This document shows positions 50,493 through 59,402 of a stretch of DNA of 64,000 nucleotides, one piece after another (positions within the stretch are counted from its first letter, which is position 1; the number at the start of each line of letters is the position of its first letter). The DNA comes from UBA6522 sp965204155. GTDB taxonomy: Bacteria; Pseudomonadota; Gammaproteobacteria; Steroidobacterales; Rariloculaceae. The position numbers were made by a program, and so were the translations under genes. Below the pieces are notes generated by a model. The model saw nothing but the letters and a program-made list of their open reading frames with translations, was not told the origin of the DNA and made no database searches. The stretch is taken from the NCBI GenBank assembly GCA_965204155.1, contig OZ241971.1:3224001-3288000 (forward strand), written 5' to 3'.

Positions 50493-53400
50493 ATGTTCAA
50501 CACTCAACGTTCGGTCACGGCACTCGCGACGCTTCTGACAACCATGGGATTTGCCGCCGCCGCGCTGGCCCAGGAGGAAGGAGAAGAACTCGAAGAAATC
50601 GTCGTGACCGGCTCCTATATCTATTCGGGGGTGGATTCACCTTCTCCGGTGACGGTGATCAGCGGCGAGGAGTTGCTGGTCGAGGCGCCCCAGGACATGC
50701 TCACGTACTTTTTCACCAACGTGCCGCAAAATTTCAGCAGCGACCTCGGTCAGCAGACCGGCAGAAACGGGCAGCCGCGGCTGCGCGGCGGCGGGCGCAA
50801 TCCCACCATCAACCTGCGCGGTATCGGCAACGAGAACACCCTGACGCTCCTCAACGGGCGGCGGACCATCGCAAATCCGGCGGTGGACGGTCAAGGCTGG
50901 CCGAGCACCAGCATCAACTCGCTCGTGCCGCGCATTGCGGTGCAGCGCGTGGAAACGCTGATGGACGGTGCGGCGGCCACGTTCGGGTCCGATCCGGTCG
51001 CCGGCGTGGTGAACTTCATCACCAACAACGATTTCCGCGGATTCGACGTCTTGCTGGAGACCCGCGTCAACGAAGTCATTCCGGATGCCGCCAACCACAA
51101 TGTCGGGGCCATCTGGGGTGGCGGCAACGACTCCACCAACTTCGTCGTCGCCTTCGAGCACGGCATTACCGACCGAATCACGTTGGATCAGATCGAGGGT
51201 GAGGACGATCCTGATCCGGACGTGACGCCGGAGACCGGCACCGGGCTCGATATCGTGAGGGGCCTGAATTTCGACGGCAGGCGTAGCAGGGGTGTGGTGC
51301 CGACCTGGGTCGATCCGGACTGCGGCAATCCGGCATTCGGTCCGCCGCTGTTTGCCAAGTATCCCGCGGAGACGAGCGGCGAATTCACCCGCGAAACCAC
51401 CCTCGACATGGCCGACTCCTGCGCGGAACCCACCGGCTACAACCCGGGGCTCGCGCTCCAGAATGACATTGAGCAATCCATTGCCTTTGTTTCGCTGACG
51501 CACCGGTTCAATGAATCCCTGACGGCGAACGTGGAGGTCAACCACGGGCGTCAGCGCATCGCTGAAACGGACTACTGGGGGGATTCAAACGCCTCGGCCT
51601 GGGTTTTCCCGCCCGTGGCACTGGGCCCGACCTTCGCGATCCCGAACAATCATCCGGGCGTCGTCCGGGCGCGCGATCTGACCGATGGCGCATTCGGCAC
51701 GGTCCCGGGCAGGAGGGGGCCGGTGCCGGTAGCGATTTTCCAGGAAGGCGAAACGCTGCCCTTCAATTCCACGCTGCCTTCCTTCACCACCGCCGACCTG
51801 TCGCGGGTCGCGCTGGCCCTTGACGGCGCAATTTCCGGTAGTTGGGAGTGGCACCTGGATCTGACCAGCGCCAACTACGAGGTGCAGAACGGTTTGCGGG
51901 ACATGGTAGTCGGCCACTACGAGCTGGCAATCAACGGCTATGGCGGTGCCGACTGCGGCGTGACCAATGTGCGCAGCCCGGCGAATCCGGCGCCGGGGAC
52001 GGGCAACTGTCACTGGTACAATCCGTTCATGAGTTCCGCGTTGCCGGACGCCGCCGCACTGGGCTTGGCGAACGATCCGGACATGGTCGAGTGGCTCACG
52101 CCGAATCGCGTCGACATATTCGAAGCGACGTTCTGGAGTGCGGACTTTCTTGTCACCGGCGACGTGGGCGAACTGCCCGCCGGCCCGGCCGGCTTGGCCG
52201 TCGGCGCCGCGATTCGCAGCGACGAGCTGGGGCGGGATGCGGACGAACTGGCCAATACCGGCCAGCTTGCCACGGCCGGGACGTTCTCTGACTGGCACGG
52301 TTCGCAGGAAGTGTCTTCGCTGTTCGTCGAACTTGCACTGCCGCTGGCGGACAACGTCAACATGCAGGTCGCTGCACGCAACGAAAGTTACGACGGCGGT
52401 TTCTCGCAAACCACGCCGAAAATAGCGGTCAACTGGACTCCCACCGACGAATTGACTTTGCGCGGCTCGTACGGCCAGTCATTCCGGGGACCGTCGATCG
52501 TGCATTCGCAGGCTACGCAGATCTTCACCGGGATGAACATGCGGAACGTCCCCATCGATCACGACATGAATCCCAACACGCCGCCGCAGTCGTTCGGGAT
52601 GGGTGGCGGGCTTACCTTCCCGTATGAACTGCGGCACAATCCGGATGTGGGTCCGCAGACGGCCGACAACCTGTCGGCGGGCTTCGACTACGATATTACC
52701 GATCGCGTCAGCGTGGGTGCATCCTGGATCGCTGTCGAGTTCCAGGATCGCATTGTCTCGCCCACCGCGCCCACCGTGATGAACTCGGCGGCTTGCCTGA
52801 ACACGGACGCAAATGGAATACCCATCCTGGCAGCGGGCGACATCACGTACGTACCGGTTGAACAGGGCGGTTGCGCCGTTGCCCTTGACCCCTTGGAGCC
52901 GCTCAACAGCGGCAATCTCCAATCGGTTGTCGGCTACGTCCAGAACCTGGGTTACCTGGATGCGGAGTTTTTGGATGTGCGCGCCTCGATGGTGTTCAAT
53001 GCGGGCGGAGGCACGCTGCGGTTCACGCCTTCGGCGACCTTCACGACCAAGTACGAGTTTCCCAATTCGCTTGACGCGTCGGGCGTGGACTTTCTCTGCG
53101 AAGGCGGCGTCTGTAACGGAATCTCACGCAACATTTCCGCAACCACCGGTATGGGGGGCGGCTTCAATGGCGTGACGTCAATGCCCCGGTGGCAGGCCAA
53201 CCTGCCGCTGAACTGGAACCTCAACAGTATGCACAGCGTGCGCCTGACTGCCAATTACCGCGATAGCCTCAATGCGCAGGTCGAGGACCTCACCGAGGCC
53301 CAGCTTGGGGCGTTCAACCACGAGGAGGGTCAGTGGACGCTTAACGGCAACTACACCTGGAACGCCAGTTCCGGAATCAGCCTGTCGTTTTTCGTGAACA

Positions 53401-53498
53401 ATATTTTCTCCACCGATCCCCCGGCCACGCAGGGCCAGCGATTCAACCGGCGTCAACGGGAGTACGGTCTGCGTTTCAGGTACTCGCAGCAGAATTGA
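50493..53498 (+). CDS. TonB-dependent outer-membrane receptor 3
   Basis: A large, 1001-residue TonB receptor unrelated in detail to the other two. Signal peptide ends AALAQ; TonB box EEIVVTGSYI; the plug has LRGIGNENTLTLLNGRRT and MDGAAATFGSDPVAGVVNFI; the barrel contains many long extracellular loops and ends in LRFRYSQQN. GGAGGG sits 5 bases before the ATG. The plug type and the size place it among the proline-rich/oligo receptors with unknown ligands. A terminator follows at 53532. Confidence 0.92.
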   Translation: MFNTQRSVTALATLLTTMGFAAAALAQEEGEELEEIVVTGSYIYSGVDSPSPVTVISGEELLVEAPQDMLTYFFTNVPQNFSSDLGQQTGRNGQPRLRGGGRNPTINLRGIGNENTLTLLNGRRTIANPAVDGQGWPSTSINSLVPRIAVQRVETLMDGAAATFGSDPVAGVVNFITNNDFRGFDVLLETRVNEVIPDAANHNVGAIWGGGNDSTNFVVAFEHGITDRITLDQIEGEDDPDPDVTPETGTGLDIVRGLNFDGRRSRGVVPTWVDPDCGNPAFGPPLFAKYPAETSGEFTRETTLDMADSCAEPTGYNPGLALQNDIEQSIAFVSLTHRFNESLTANVEVNHGRQRIAETDYWGDSNASAWVFPPVALGPTFAIPNNHPGVVRARDLTDGAFGTVPGRRGPVPVAIFQEGETLPFNSTLPSFTTADLSRVALALDGAISGSWEWHLDLTSANYEVQNGLRDMVVGHYELAINGYGGADCGVTNVRSPANPAPGTGNCHWYNPFMSSALPDAAALGLANDPDMVEWLTPNRVDIFEATFWSADFLVTGDVGELPAGPAGLAVGAAIRSDELGRDADELANTGQLATAGTFSDWHGSQEVSSLFVELALPLADNVNMQVAARNESYDGGFSQTTPKIAVNWTPTDELTLRGSYGQSFRGPSIVHSQATQIFTGMNMRNVPIDHDMNPNTPPQSFGMGGGLTFPYELRHNPDVGPQTADNLSAGFDYDITDRVSVGASWIAVEFQDRIVSPTAPTVMNSAACLNTDANGIPILAAGDITYVPVEQGGCAVALDPLEPLNSGNLQSVVGYVQNLGYLDAEFLDVRASMVFNAGGGTLRFTPSATFTTKYEFPNSLDASGVDFLCEGGVCNGISRNISATTGMGGGFNGVTSMPRWQANLPLNWNLNSMHSVRLTANYRDSLNAQVEDLTEAQLGAFNHEEGQWTLNGNYTWNASSGISLSFFVNNIFSTDPPATQGQRFNRRQREYGLRFRYSQQN

Positions 53499-53531
53499 CA
53501 GGCGAAATTCTCAGAGCCGCTTGACCTGTAC

Positions 53532-53561
53532 GGCCGGGCGAGGCGCGAGCCCCGCCCGGCC
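53532..53561 (+). terminator. Rho-independent terminator after TonB receptor 3
   Basis: Nine-base stem GGCCGGGCG (53532-53540) / CGCCCGGCC (53553-53561) with a 12-base loop, 33 bases after the receptor stop and followed by CGTCGTTTC. The T-run is short but the stem is strong, so it is a likely transcription end. Confidence 0.6.
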
Positions 53562-53678
53562 CGTCGTTTCTGCAACCGGCATTCGGGTTGGATTCGCGCT
53601 AAACTTCGCGGCGTGAAACGAGCGCGGCGTTCCGCCGCGTGGCGCAGGTAATACCCTTACTGATCGGGAGAACAGGAC

Positions 53679-54572
53679 ATGAGTCCAACGGTTGGTGTCA
53701 TCGGACTGGGCCCTATGGGCGGGAACATCGCGGGCAATTTGCTTGGTAACGGCTTTGTAGTCACGGGATTCGATATCAGGGCGGAGTGCATGGCGGCATT
53801 GGCCGATGCGGGCCTCGCGGCGGCGGGGTCGGCGGCCGAGGTGGCGCAGGGGGCAGACATCCTGGCGACTTCATTGCCGAATATCGAGGCGCTGAATGAC
53901 GTTATCGACGGTGTACTTGAACAACCCAAGTCAGGTCAGATCCTGATCGAGTGCAGTACCCTGACCGTGGAGCAGAAAATTTCTGCACACAATCGGTTGC
54001 AGGCTGCCGGGATGCGCTTTCTCGACGCCCCCATCAGCGGAACACCGTCAATGCTGGCGAAAATGATGGCTTCCATCTACGTCAGCGGTGACGAGGGCGC
54101 CTATGACGAGTCCGTGCCTGTTCTGGAGGGCTTCACCGCAACGAATTTCTACGTCGGCGAGGTGGGTAACGCCAGCCGCATGAAGTTCCTCGCCAATTAC
54201 CTGGTGCACGTTCACACGACGGCGGCTGCCGAATGCATGGTGCTGGGTCAGCAGGCCGGACTGGAGCCGGAACTCATCCACCGTGTCCTCACGGCCGGTG
54301 CGGGCGGTTCAAGGATGCTCGACATTCGCGGCGCCATGATGGCGGCGTCGGATTACCGCGAGGGCGGGGGCACCATGTTCGACGTGTACGAGAAGGATGC
54401 GGCGATCATCACGGAATTCGCCGCCAGCGTGAAGTCGCCCATCGACCTCTACGTTTCATCGCGACAGAAATTCAATTCCGCCATTGCCCTGGGGCTGAAT
54501 CATCTGGATACGTCCGCCGTGTGCAAGGCGATCGAGACGGCGGTGGGGATCGACCGCGAACTGGTGGAGTAG
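53679..54572 (+). CDS. 3-hydroxyisobutyrate dehydrogenase-like NAD(P) oxidoreductase
   Basis: A 297-residue beta-hydroxyacid dehydrogenase. Rossmann motif GVIGLGPMGGNIAGNLL (residues 6-22), substrate-binding motif DAPISGTPSMLAKMM (116-130) and catalytic K169 with N173 in NASRMKFLANYL. The start ATG at 53679 follows GGGAG. It is monocistronic, followed by the convergent ABM gene. Class members reduce or oxidise 3-hydroxyisobutyrate, tartronate semialdehyde or related acids. Confidence 0.9.
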   Translation: MSPTVGVIGLGPMGGNIAGNLLGNGFVVTGFDIRAECMAALADAGLAAAGSAAEVAQGADILATSLPNIEALNDVIDGVLEQPKSGQILIECSTLTVEQKISAHNRLQAAGMRFLDAPISGTPSMLAKMMASIYVSGDEGAYDESVPVLEGFTATNFYVGEVGNASRMKFLANYLVHVHTTAAAECMVLGQQAGLEPELIHRVLTAGAGGSRMLDIRGAMMAASDYREGGGTMFDVYEKDAAIITEFAASVKSPIDLYVSSRQKFNSAIALGLNHLDTSAVCKAIETAVGIDRELVE

Positions 54573-54682
54573 GGCGCCGCCGCAGCTCCAACCGTGCCGT
54601 TGTGGATTCTCGCTGCTGCGGGATTCGCCTCCGGAATCCCGGTGTCGCCCGCGCGCGGGGCGGGCAACACGGCAACGCGCCG

Positions 54683-54979
54683 TCAGTTGAGCTTGTCGTA
54701 TATCTGGGCGGTGCGTTCGACCTTGTCGCCCAGCGCCTGCAACAGGTTCCAGTAGTTCAGGAAGTGAGGCGTCTGGCGGTGCCGCGCCAGGGCGTCGGCG
54801 TCCTTGTAAACCTCATAGAAGAGGAAGGTGTTGGGATCGTCTTCGGATACGTTCACATCGAAACCGTAGCAGTCCTCCTCGAGGCGGGATTGCGCGGCAT
54901 TCTCCAGCATCGCGGGCTTGAGTTGATCCACGCAGTCGGGGTCGACGGTGACCTTGACGATCAGTACGAGGTTGGACAT
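54683..54979 (-). CDS. ABM-domain monooxygenase-like protein (YgiN family)
   Basis: A 98-residue ferredoxin-like small protein of the antibiotic-biosynthesis-monooxygenase family. The pattern LVLIVKVTVDPDCVDQLKPA then FDVNVSEDDPNTFLFYEVYKD and RHRQTPHFLNYWNLL matches YgiN-type quinol monooxygenases, with the conserved E/Y in FLFYEVYKD and the following histidine. GGAGGAAAC precedes the ATG at 54979. It stands alone on the minus strand. Exact substrate unknown. Confidence 0.88.
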   Translation of the reverse strand: MSNLVLIVKVTVDPDCVDQLKPAMLENAAQSRLEEDCYGFDVNVSEDDPNTFLFYEVYKDADALARHRQTPHFLNYWNLLQALGDKVERTAQIYDKLN

Positions 54980-55093
54980 GGGTTTCCTCCGGGTGATGTC
55001 CTTGTTCTTGTCCGGGCATCGGATGCGGGCATCGGGCCGAGCCGGATTGCGGGCGGATTATTCTGTCGCTTCGGGGCCGTCGCAAGTCTTGAC

Positions 55094-56113
55094 TTATTCT
55101 GACGTCGTGAGCGTGTCGTACATCTCGCCGACGAGGTTGGCGCGCCGCTCCTCGTAGAGCAGCCAGTCGCTGTAGTCCGCCAGCAGGATTGTTTCCTGGA
55201 GCGTTTCCCGGTCAAGGCCCTCGGCGATTCCCGCCATGACATCGGACTCCAGGTCGCGCAGTAATCCGAGAAAGCCGTTGACGTCGGCTTTCGTGCCCGC
55301 GTTGCCGTGCCCGGCAACCAAAATGTCGAAGTCCAGCGCCTCGACGGTTGCCAGCGCCGCCTCGTATTCATCCACGGTGTAGCCGCTCAACGTCCCCGGA
55401 AATCGTTGGGCGTGGAGGAAATCCACCGTAAACGCCGCCCGTTCATTCGGGAACAGCACAATCGTGGTATCGGCCGAGTGCGCCGCGCTGGGATGGTGCA
55501 GCTCCACGGTGCTGTCGCCCAGGGTCAGCATCATTTGCTCCGTGTAGGTGACGTCCAGCGGTACGGTGCCGGCGTTGATCTCCGCGCCGCTCAGGCTGCC
55601 GTCCCCGTCGGTGTCCATGCTGTCGAAGCTGTTCAGGTAACCGCCGGCCGCCTCGCTCCGTTCCAGCGTGCCGTTGCCATTGGCGTCGGAACGCGCCGCA
55701 TTGCTCGGCAGCCCGCTCTGGAGCCTCGCGGCGGTATTCTCGTGACCGACAAAGATTGCCGTGTCGGCGAAGACCTGCCCTCCGGCCACATGGTCGGGAT
55801 GGTGGTGGCTGTAAATCACGTACTCCACTTCGGAACCGAAGCGGGCCGCCAGTTCGCCCTCGAGCCACTCGGCAAAATCCGCCCGCAGGGGATCGACGAC
55901 GATGATGCCCTCCGTCGTCGCCAGAAAAACCGCGTTATGAGTAGCCGTGCGTGCTTCGTAGAGGTTGCCCGTGACGTTGCGAATGGTGAACGGAGGATCG
56001 GCCGATCCGTCGGTCTGCGAATCCTCCTGGATCCCGCACGCGGTCAGCGCGAGAGTGAGGCAGGCGACCGGGAATATCGCCGCTGAATTGATTGACCGTT
56101 CTGTTGTCGACAT
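55094..56113 (-). CDS. Lipoprotein MBL-fold hydrolase with EF-hand-like insertion
   Basis: A 339-residue metallo-beta-lactamase-fold protein. The N-terminal signal ends in a lipobox LALTAC with an acylation cysteine, so it is probably anchored in the outer or inner membrane. The metal motif is YSHHHPDHVAGG. Unusually, between the zinc motif and the next ligand region there are two EF-hand-type loops, DANGNGTLERSE and DTDGDGSLSGAE, which could bind calcium. GGGAGG precedes the ATG at 56113. Substrate unknown. Confidence 0.83.
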   Translation of the reverse strand: MSTTERSINSAAIFPVACLTLALTACGIQEDSQTDGSADPPFTIRNVTGNLYEARTATHNAVFLATTEGIIVVDPLRADFAEWLEGELAARFGSEVEYVIYSHHHPDHVAGGQVFADTAIFVGHENTAARLQSGLPSNAARSDANGNGTLERSEAAGGYLNSFDSMDTDGDGSLSGAEINAGTVPLDVTYTEQMMLTLGDSTVELHHPSAAHSADTTIVLFPNERAAFTVDFLHAQRFPGTLSGYTVDEYEAALATVEALDFDILVAGHGNAGTKADVNGFLGLLRDLESDVMAGIAEGLDRETLQETILLADYSDWLLYEERRANLVGEMYDTLTTSE

Positions 56114-56202
56114 GGTTTGCCTCCCAAGTTGGGTGCCGGGCAATTCTTCGTAGCCCCTTTTCAAAGAAGGCTCTTCAAGGACGCCACCGAAATCGTGGCC
56201 CC

Positions 56203-56285
56203 GGACCGGCGTGGGCACGTTCCCCGGACCAGCGGGCGGGCGTGCACTGGATCAGCGGGGGCGCGTACCTCGGATCAGCGAGCCG
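56203..56285. repeat. Tandem 23-base GC-rich repeats
   Basis: Three consecutive 23-base units at 56203, 56226 and 56249, each beginning GGA(C/T)C(A/G)GCG and ending in a variable CGT-C-C part, plus a partial fourth from 56272. The last units overlap the stop codon and final codons of the minus-strand gene at 56252-56884. The repeat could be a mini-satellite or a protein-binding site; it is unlike the other intergenic regions here. Confidence 0.5.
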
Positions 56286-56884
56286 TCTTCGGCCCAGTCG
56301 TAGCGAATGTTCATGCCTTCTTCGTCGATGAATCCAAGGGACTGCTGGAACTGGACCTGGGGCGGATAATTCTTCGGCACCGTCGCCTCAACGATGTACA
56401 GCCGGGCGTCGTGCAGATAAATCCCGATGTAACTGCGGGATTCGTCCGGATTGGTGATATTGAGCTGGTGTCCGGCCACGCGGTCCACGTGGTGCCAGGC
56501 GTCGTACGTGACCTCGCCGCCGCGCTCGCGGAATTGCCGTGCCGCATAGGCAATGGACGCAAGCACGTCGATTCGCCAATAGGAGTAATTGACAGGCGAA
56601 TCGGCTTCCGTGCTGTTGGTCCGCGCCAGGTGAATGCGTAGCGAGTCCGTATAGTCGATCACCGTCACCGAATAGGCGGCCGGACCCTCCAGGAACGAAT
56701 ACACGCGCCCGGGAAACACTGCGCCATACTCCGACGGCCAGGTGATGTCCCGTACTTCCGGTTCAACGGACTCCGGTAGGTTGATGGAGAAGAAATCGGT
56801 CGTGTTCTTGTAGTTGACCCAGCTTTGGGCCAGCAGCGTGCCTGCCGGAACGAGTGCCAGAACGGCCAGAAGCAGCGTGCGCAT
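56252..56884 (-). CDS. Exported protein of unknown function
   Basis: A 210-residue protein with a signal peptide (residues 1-20, ending LLAQ). The family is not recognised. The mature protein has SWVNYKNTTDFFSINLP, YSVTVIDYTDSLRIHL, RQFRERGGEVTYDAWHHVD and NPDESRSYIGIYLHDARLYIVEA, a pattern of alternating hydrophobic residues typical of a small beta-rich domain. The start ATG at 56884 begins the signal peptide, although the frame is open far upstream. Its C terminus overlaps the 23-base repeats. Confidence 0.7.
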   Translation of the reverse strand: MRTLLLAVLALVPAGTLLAQSWVNYKNTTDFFSINLPESVEPEVRDITWPSEYGAVFPGRVYSFLEGPAAYSVTVIDYTDSLRIHLARTNSTEADSPVNYSYWRIDVLASIAYAARQFRERGGEVTYDAWHHVDRVAGHQLNITNPDESRSYIGIYLHDARLYIVEATVPKNYPPQVQFQQSLGFIDEEGMNIRYDWAEDGSLIRGTRPR

Positions 56885-57102
56885 GGGTTCTGCCTGCGAT
56901 AGTACCAATCGTCGGATTGATTCTACCTGCTGTCGCCTGGGAGCCCAACTGCCGAACCGGCAGGACCGACCCGGCGTCAGGAACCTCAATATCCGACCCA
57001 GCGCTTCTCGCCCCGCCCCGATCGGCACGGCGTAACCGGCCTGCCGCGACCGGTCCGGCCCCCGCGACCGGCACTGCGAGATTGGGTCAGCCCACGCCGA
57101 TG

Positions 57103-58233
57103 CTACGCGGCGGTGGCCGTCCCGATCTCGCAATGCCAGTCGTCGCCGGTGGCCGAGGCCAGCGCTTCGGCAACGGCCCGATGCCTGATCTCCCCTGCAG
57201 TGACGTTGATTCCGTTGCGCAGGTGAGGATCGCGCTGAACGGCCTGCCGCCAACCCAGACGCGCCAGCGCGAGAACGTGAGGCAACGTGGCATTCGTCAG
57301 CGCCAGCGTCGCGGTTCGGGGAACGGCACCGGGCATGTTGGTCACGGCGTAGTGAACGACGCCGCTCTCAACGTAGACCGGGTCGGCGTGACTGGTGGGA
57401 CGGCTGGTTTCGAAGCATCCGCCCTGGTCGATGGCAATGTCCACCAGCACCGAGCCCGGCCTCATGGACCGGACCATTTCGCGGGTGACCAGCTTGGGCG
57501 CGGAGGCCCCGGGGATCAGTACCGAGCCGATGACGAGATCGGCGGTCCGCGCTTCGCGGGCGATGACCTCAGGTGTGGAGTAAAGCGTGCGGATACGATT
57601 CCCGAACCGGGTTGCCAACTCCTCCAGTCGTGCGAGGTTGATGTCGAGCACGGTGACGTCGGCCTGAAGGCCCACGGCCATTTCCAGGGCATTCGTGCCG
57701 GCCGCGCCTGCCCCTACCACCACCACTCGCGCCGGCGCGACTCCGGGCACACCGCCGAGCAGCACGCCGCGGCCGGACGGCATCTCAAGGTAATGAGCGC
57801 CGACCTGCGTTGCCATTCGACCGGCGATACAGCTCATGGGCTTCAGCAACGGCAGCGTCCCATGCGCATCCGTGACGGTCTCGTAGGCGATGGCGGTGGC
57901 GCCGGATCGCATCAGCGCGCACGCCTGATCGGGGTCCGCTGCCAGGTGCAGGTAGGTGAACAGGATCTGGCCGGGCGAGAGCAATGCGCACTCTTCGAGT
58001 TGCGGCTCCTTGACCTTGACGATCATCTCCGCAGCGCCGAACACCGAGCCGCCGTCCGCCATGATCTCGGCGCCGGCAGCGGTGTACTCCTGGTCGTCGA
58101 ACCCGGCGCCCGCGCCGGCTCCGGTCTCGACCAGGACTCGGTGACCTTCCCGCGTGAGGCGGGCCGCGGCATCCGGGGTCAGCCCAACCCGATACTCGTG
58201 ATTCTTGATTTCTTTCGGAACGCCTATTTGCAT
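57103..58233 (-). CDS. ald: Alanine dehydrogenase
   Basis: A 376-residue NAD-dependent alanine dehydrogenase. MQIGVPKEIKNHEYRVGLTP is the family start; the catalytic lysine lies in VKVKEPQLEEC and His in LFTYLHLAAD (near residue 96); the NAD fold is VVVVGAGAAGTNALEMAVG around residue 170. Full length. It is divergent from an Lrp/AsnC regulator whose gene starts 131 bases away, a common arrangement in which the regulator senses alanine. Confidence 0.95.
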   Translation of the reverse strand: MQIGVPKEIKNHEYRVGLTPDAAARLTREGHRVLVETGAGAGAGFDDQEYTAAGAEIMADGGSVFGAAEMIVKVKEPQLEECALLSPGQILFTYLHLAADPDQACALMRSGATAIAYETVTDAHGTLPLLKPMSCIAGRMATQVGAHYLEMPSGRGVLLGGVPGVAPARVVVVGAGAAGTNALEMAVGLQADVTVLDINLARLEELATRFGNRIRTLYSTPEVIAREARTADLVIGSVLIPGASAPKLVTREMVRSMRPGSVLVDIAIDQGGCFETSRPTSHADPVYVESGVVHYAVTNMPGAVPRTATLALTNATLPHVLALARLGWRQAVQRDPHLRNGINVTAGEIRHRAVAEALASATGDDWHCEIGTATAA

Positions 58234-58364
58234 TTCTTGTCTTCCCGTCAGGTTGCACCACTAGCCTATCCGAATCGGAGATCAAGGCGCTTGCAAATTC
58301 AGCGTAATTCGGCCCACAATTAGCAAGATTAATTCAAGCTACTACGAAATATGGAAAGAAAATT

Positions 58365-58826
58365 TTGAGTATTGACCGTAAAGACACAATTATCCTCAAT
58401 CTTCTTCAGAAAGACGGCCGCGTCAGCAACGTCAGGTTGGCCGAGGCTGTGGGATTGTCCGAAGCGGCTTGCCTGCGCCGTGTGCGCGCGTTGGAGAAAG
58501 ACGGTTACATCACCGGCTATGCAGCACGGGTGAATGCATCGAAGCTGGGATTGGGCAGCAACGTCTTCGTGGAGATCACGCTGCACCAGGAGCAGCAGCG
58601 AGACCTGCATGCCTTTGAGGTCGCCGTGGCCCGCGTGCCCGAGGTCATGGAGTGTTACCTGGTGACCGGGCAGTACGACTACCTGCTCCGGGTCGTGGTG
58701 AGAAGTCTTGAGGATTTCGAGCGCATTCACCGGGAGGCCATTACCAGCCTCCCCGGCGTGTCTCGCGTGCAGACCAGCTTCGCCCTGCGGGCGGTCAAGA
58801 AGGAGTCAAGTCTGCCGATCGGGTAG
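58365..58826 (+). CDS. Lrp/AsnC family transcriptional regulator
   Basis: A 153-residue regulator with a winged helix-turn-helix (residues ~1-60: DRKDTIILNLLQKDGRVSN, LAEAVGLSEAACLRRVRAL) and a C-terminal RAM ligand-binding domain (GQYDYLLRVVVRSLEDFERI). It is divergent from ald and likely regulates it in response to an amino acid. TTG start at 58365, with GGAAAG upstream. Ends before a hairpin at 58863. Confidence 0.93.
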   Translation: MSIDRKDTIILNLLQKDGRVSNVRLAEAVGLSEAACLRRVRALEKDGYITGYAARVNASKLGLGSNVFVEITLHQEQQRDLHAFEVAVARVPEVMECYLVTGQYDYLLRVVVRSLEDFERIHREAITSLPGVSRVQTSFALRAVKKESSLPIG

Positions 58827-58862
58827 GGCGGACTCTTCACGAGGCCGTCCGATCGGACCACA

Positions 58863-58885
58863 CGGACTCCCCTCACGGGAGTCCG
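58863..58885. terminator. Hairpin between convergent Lrp and DUF6152 genes
   Basis: Perfect 9-base stem CGGACTCCC / GGGAGTCCG with a 5-base loop, in the 83-base gap between two convergent genes. No T-tract on either side, so it may act on both strands as a structural terminator. Confidence 0.5.
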
Positions 58886-58909
58886 CGAGCGCAACGGGCG
58901 GTGTTGCCG

Positions 58910-59272
58910 TTACAACCGCCTGGGGTACAGGTCGTAGTTGCTGTCCTGGACGGTGATCCGCCGGGTCTTCATCTCCAGCGTGCCGGGATTGGCATGACGG
59001 TTGCCGAGCATGGTAACCGTGTCGCCAACCTTGACGATGCCGTCGGCGAAGCCCGCTTGCCGGCTGCGGTCCGGCGGGCTCAGGACCACGTTCCACATCT
59101 CGCCATCCACGTCAACGGTCAGGCGATCGTGTGGATTCCCGAGGTGCGTGTCGACTACTGTTCCGGTGAGGGTGAAATCCGCCGATGTGTAGCCGCCCCA
59201 GCCGTGATGCGCGAGTGCGCTGCCGGTCAAAAGGCCAAAAAGAATCGCTGCTGCTGCCAGGTATCTGGTCAT
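58910..59272 (-). CDS. DUF6152 family exported protein
   Basis: A 120-residue exported protein: signal peptide ends SALAHHG, where the two histidines are the hallmark of DUF6152, followed by WGGYTSADFTLTGTVVD, LGNPHDRLTVDVDGEMWNV and SPPDRSRQAGFADGIVKVG. The start ATG at 59272 follows GCGGAGGAAG. It stands between the convergent Lrp gene and the pyruvate carboxylase gene. The family function is unknown; it occurs three times in related form in this window (also 33119 and, in part, 49125). Confidence 0.85.
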   Translation of the reverse strand: MTRYLAAAAILFGLLTGSALAHHGWGGYTSADFTLTGTVVDTHLGNPHDRLTVDVDGEMWNVVLSPPDRSRQAGFADGIVKVGDTVTMLGNRHANPGTLEMKTRRITVQDSNYDLYPRRL

Positions 59273-59402
59273 CTCTGCTTCCTCCGCAAAGGGTTCGTTC
59301 TGCTTTCCATCTCTTCAGACACCATTTATGGACTAAAAACTCGCGCGACGCAACTGTGCCCACGATCAGCCGCCGCTTTCCGGCTCATCCGTTGCCGGAA
59401 GG

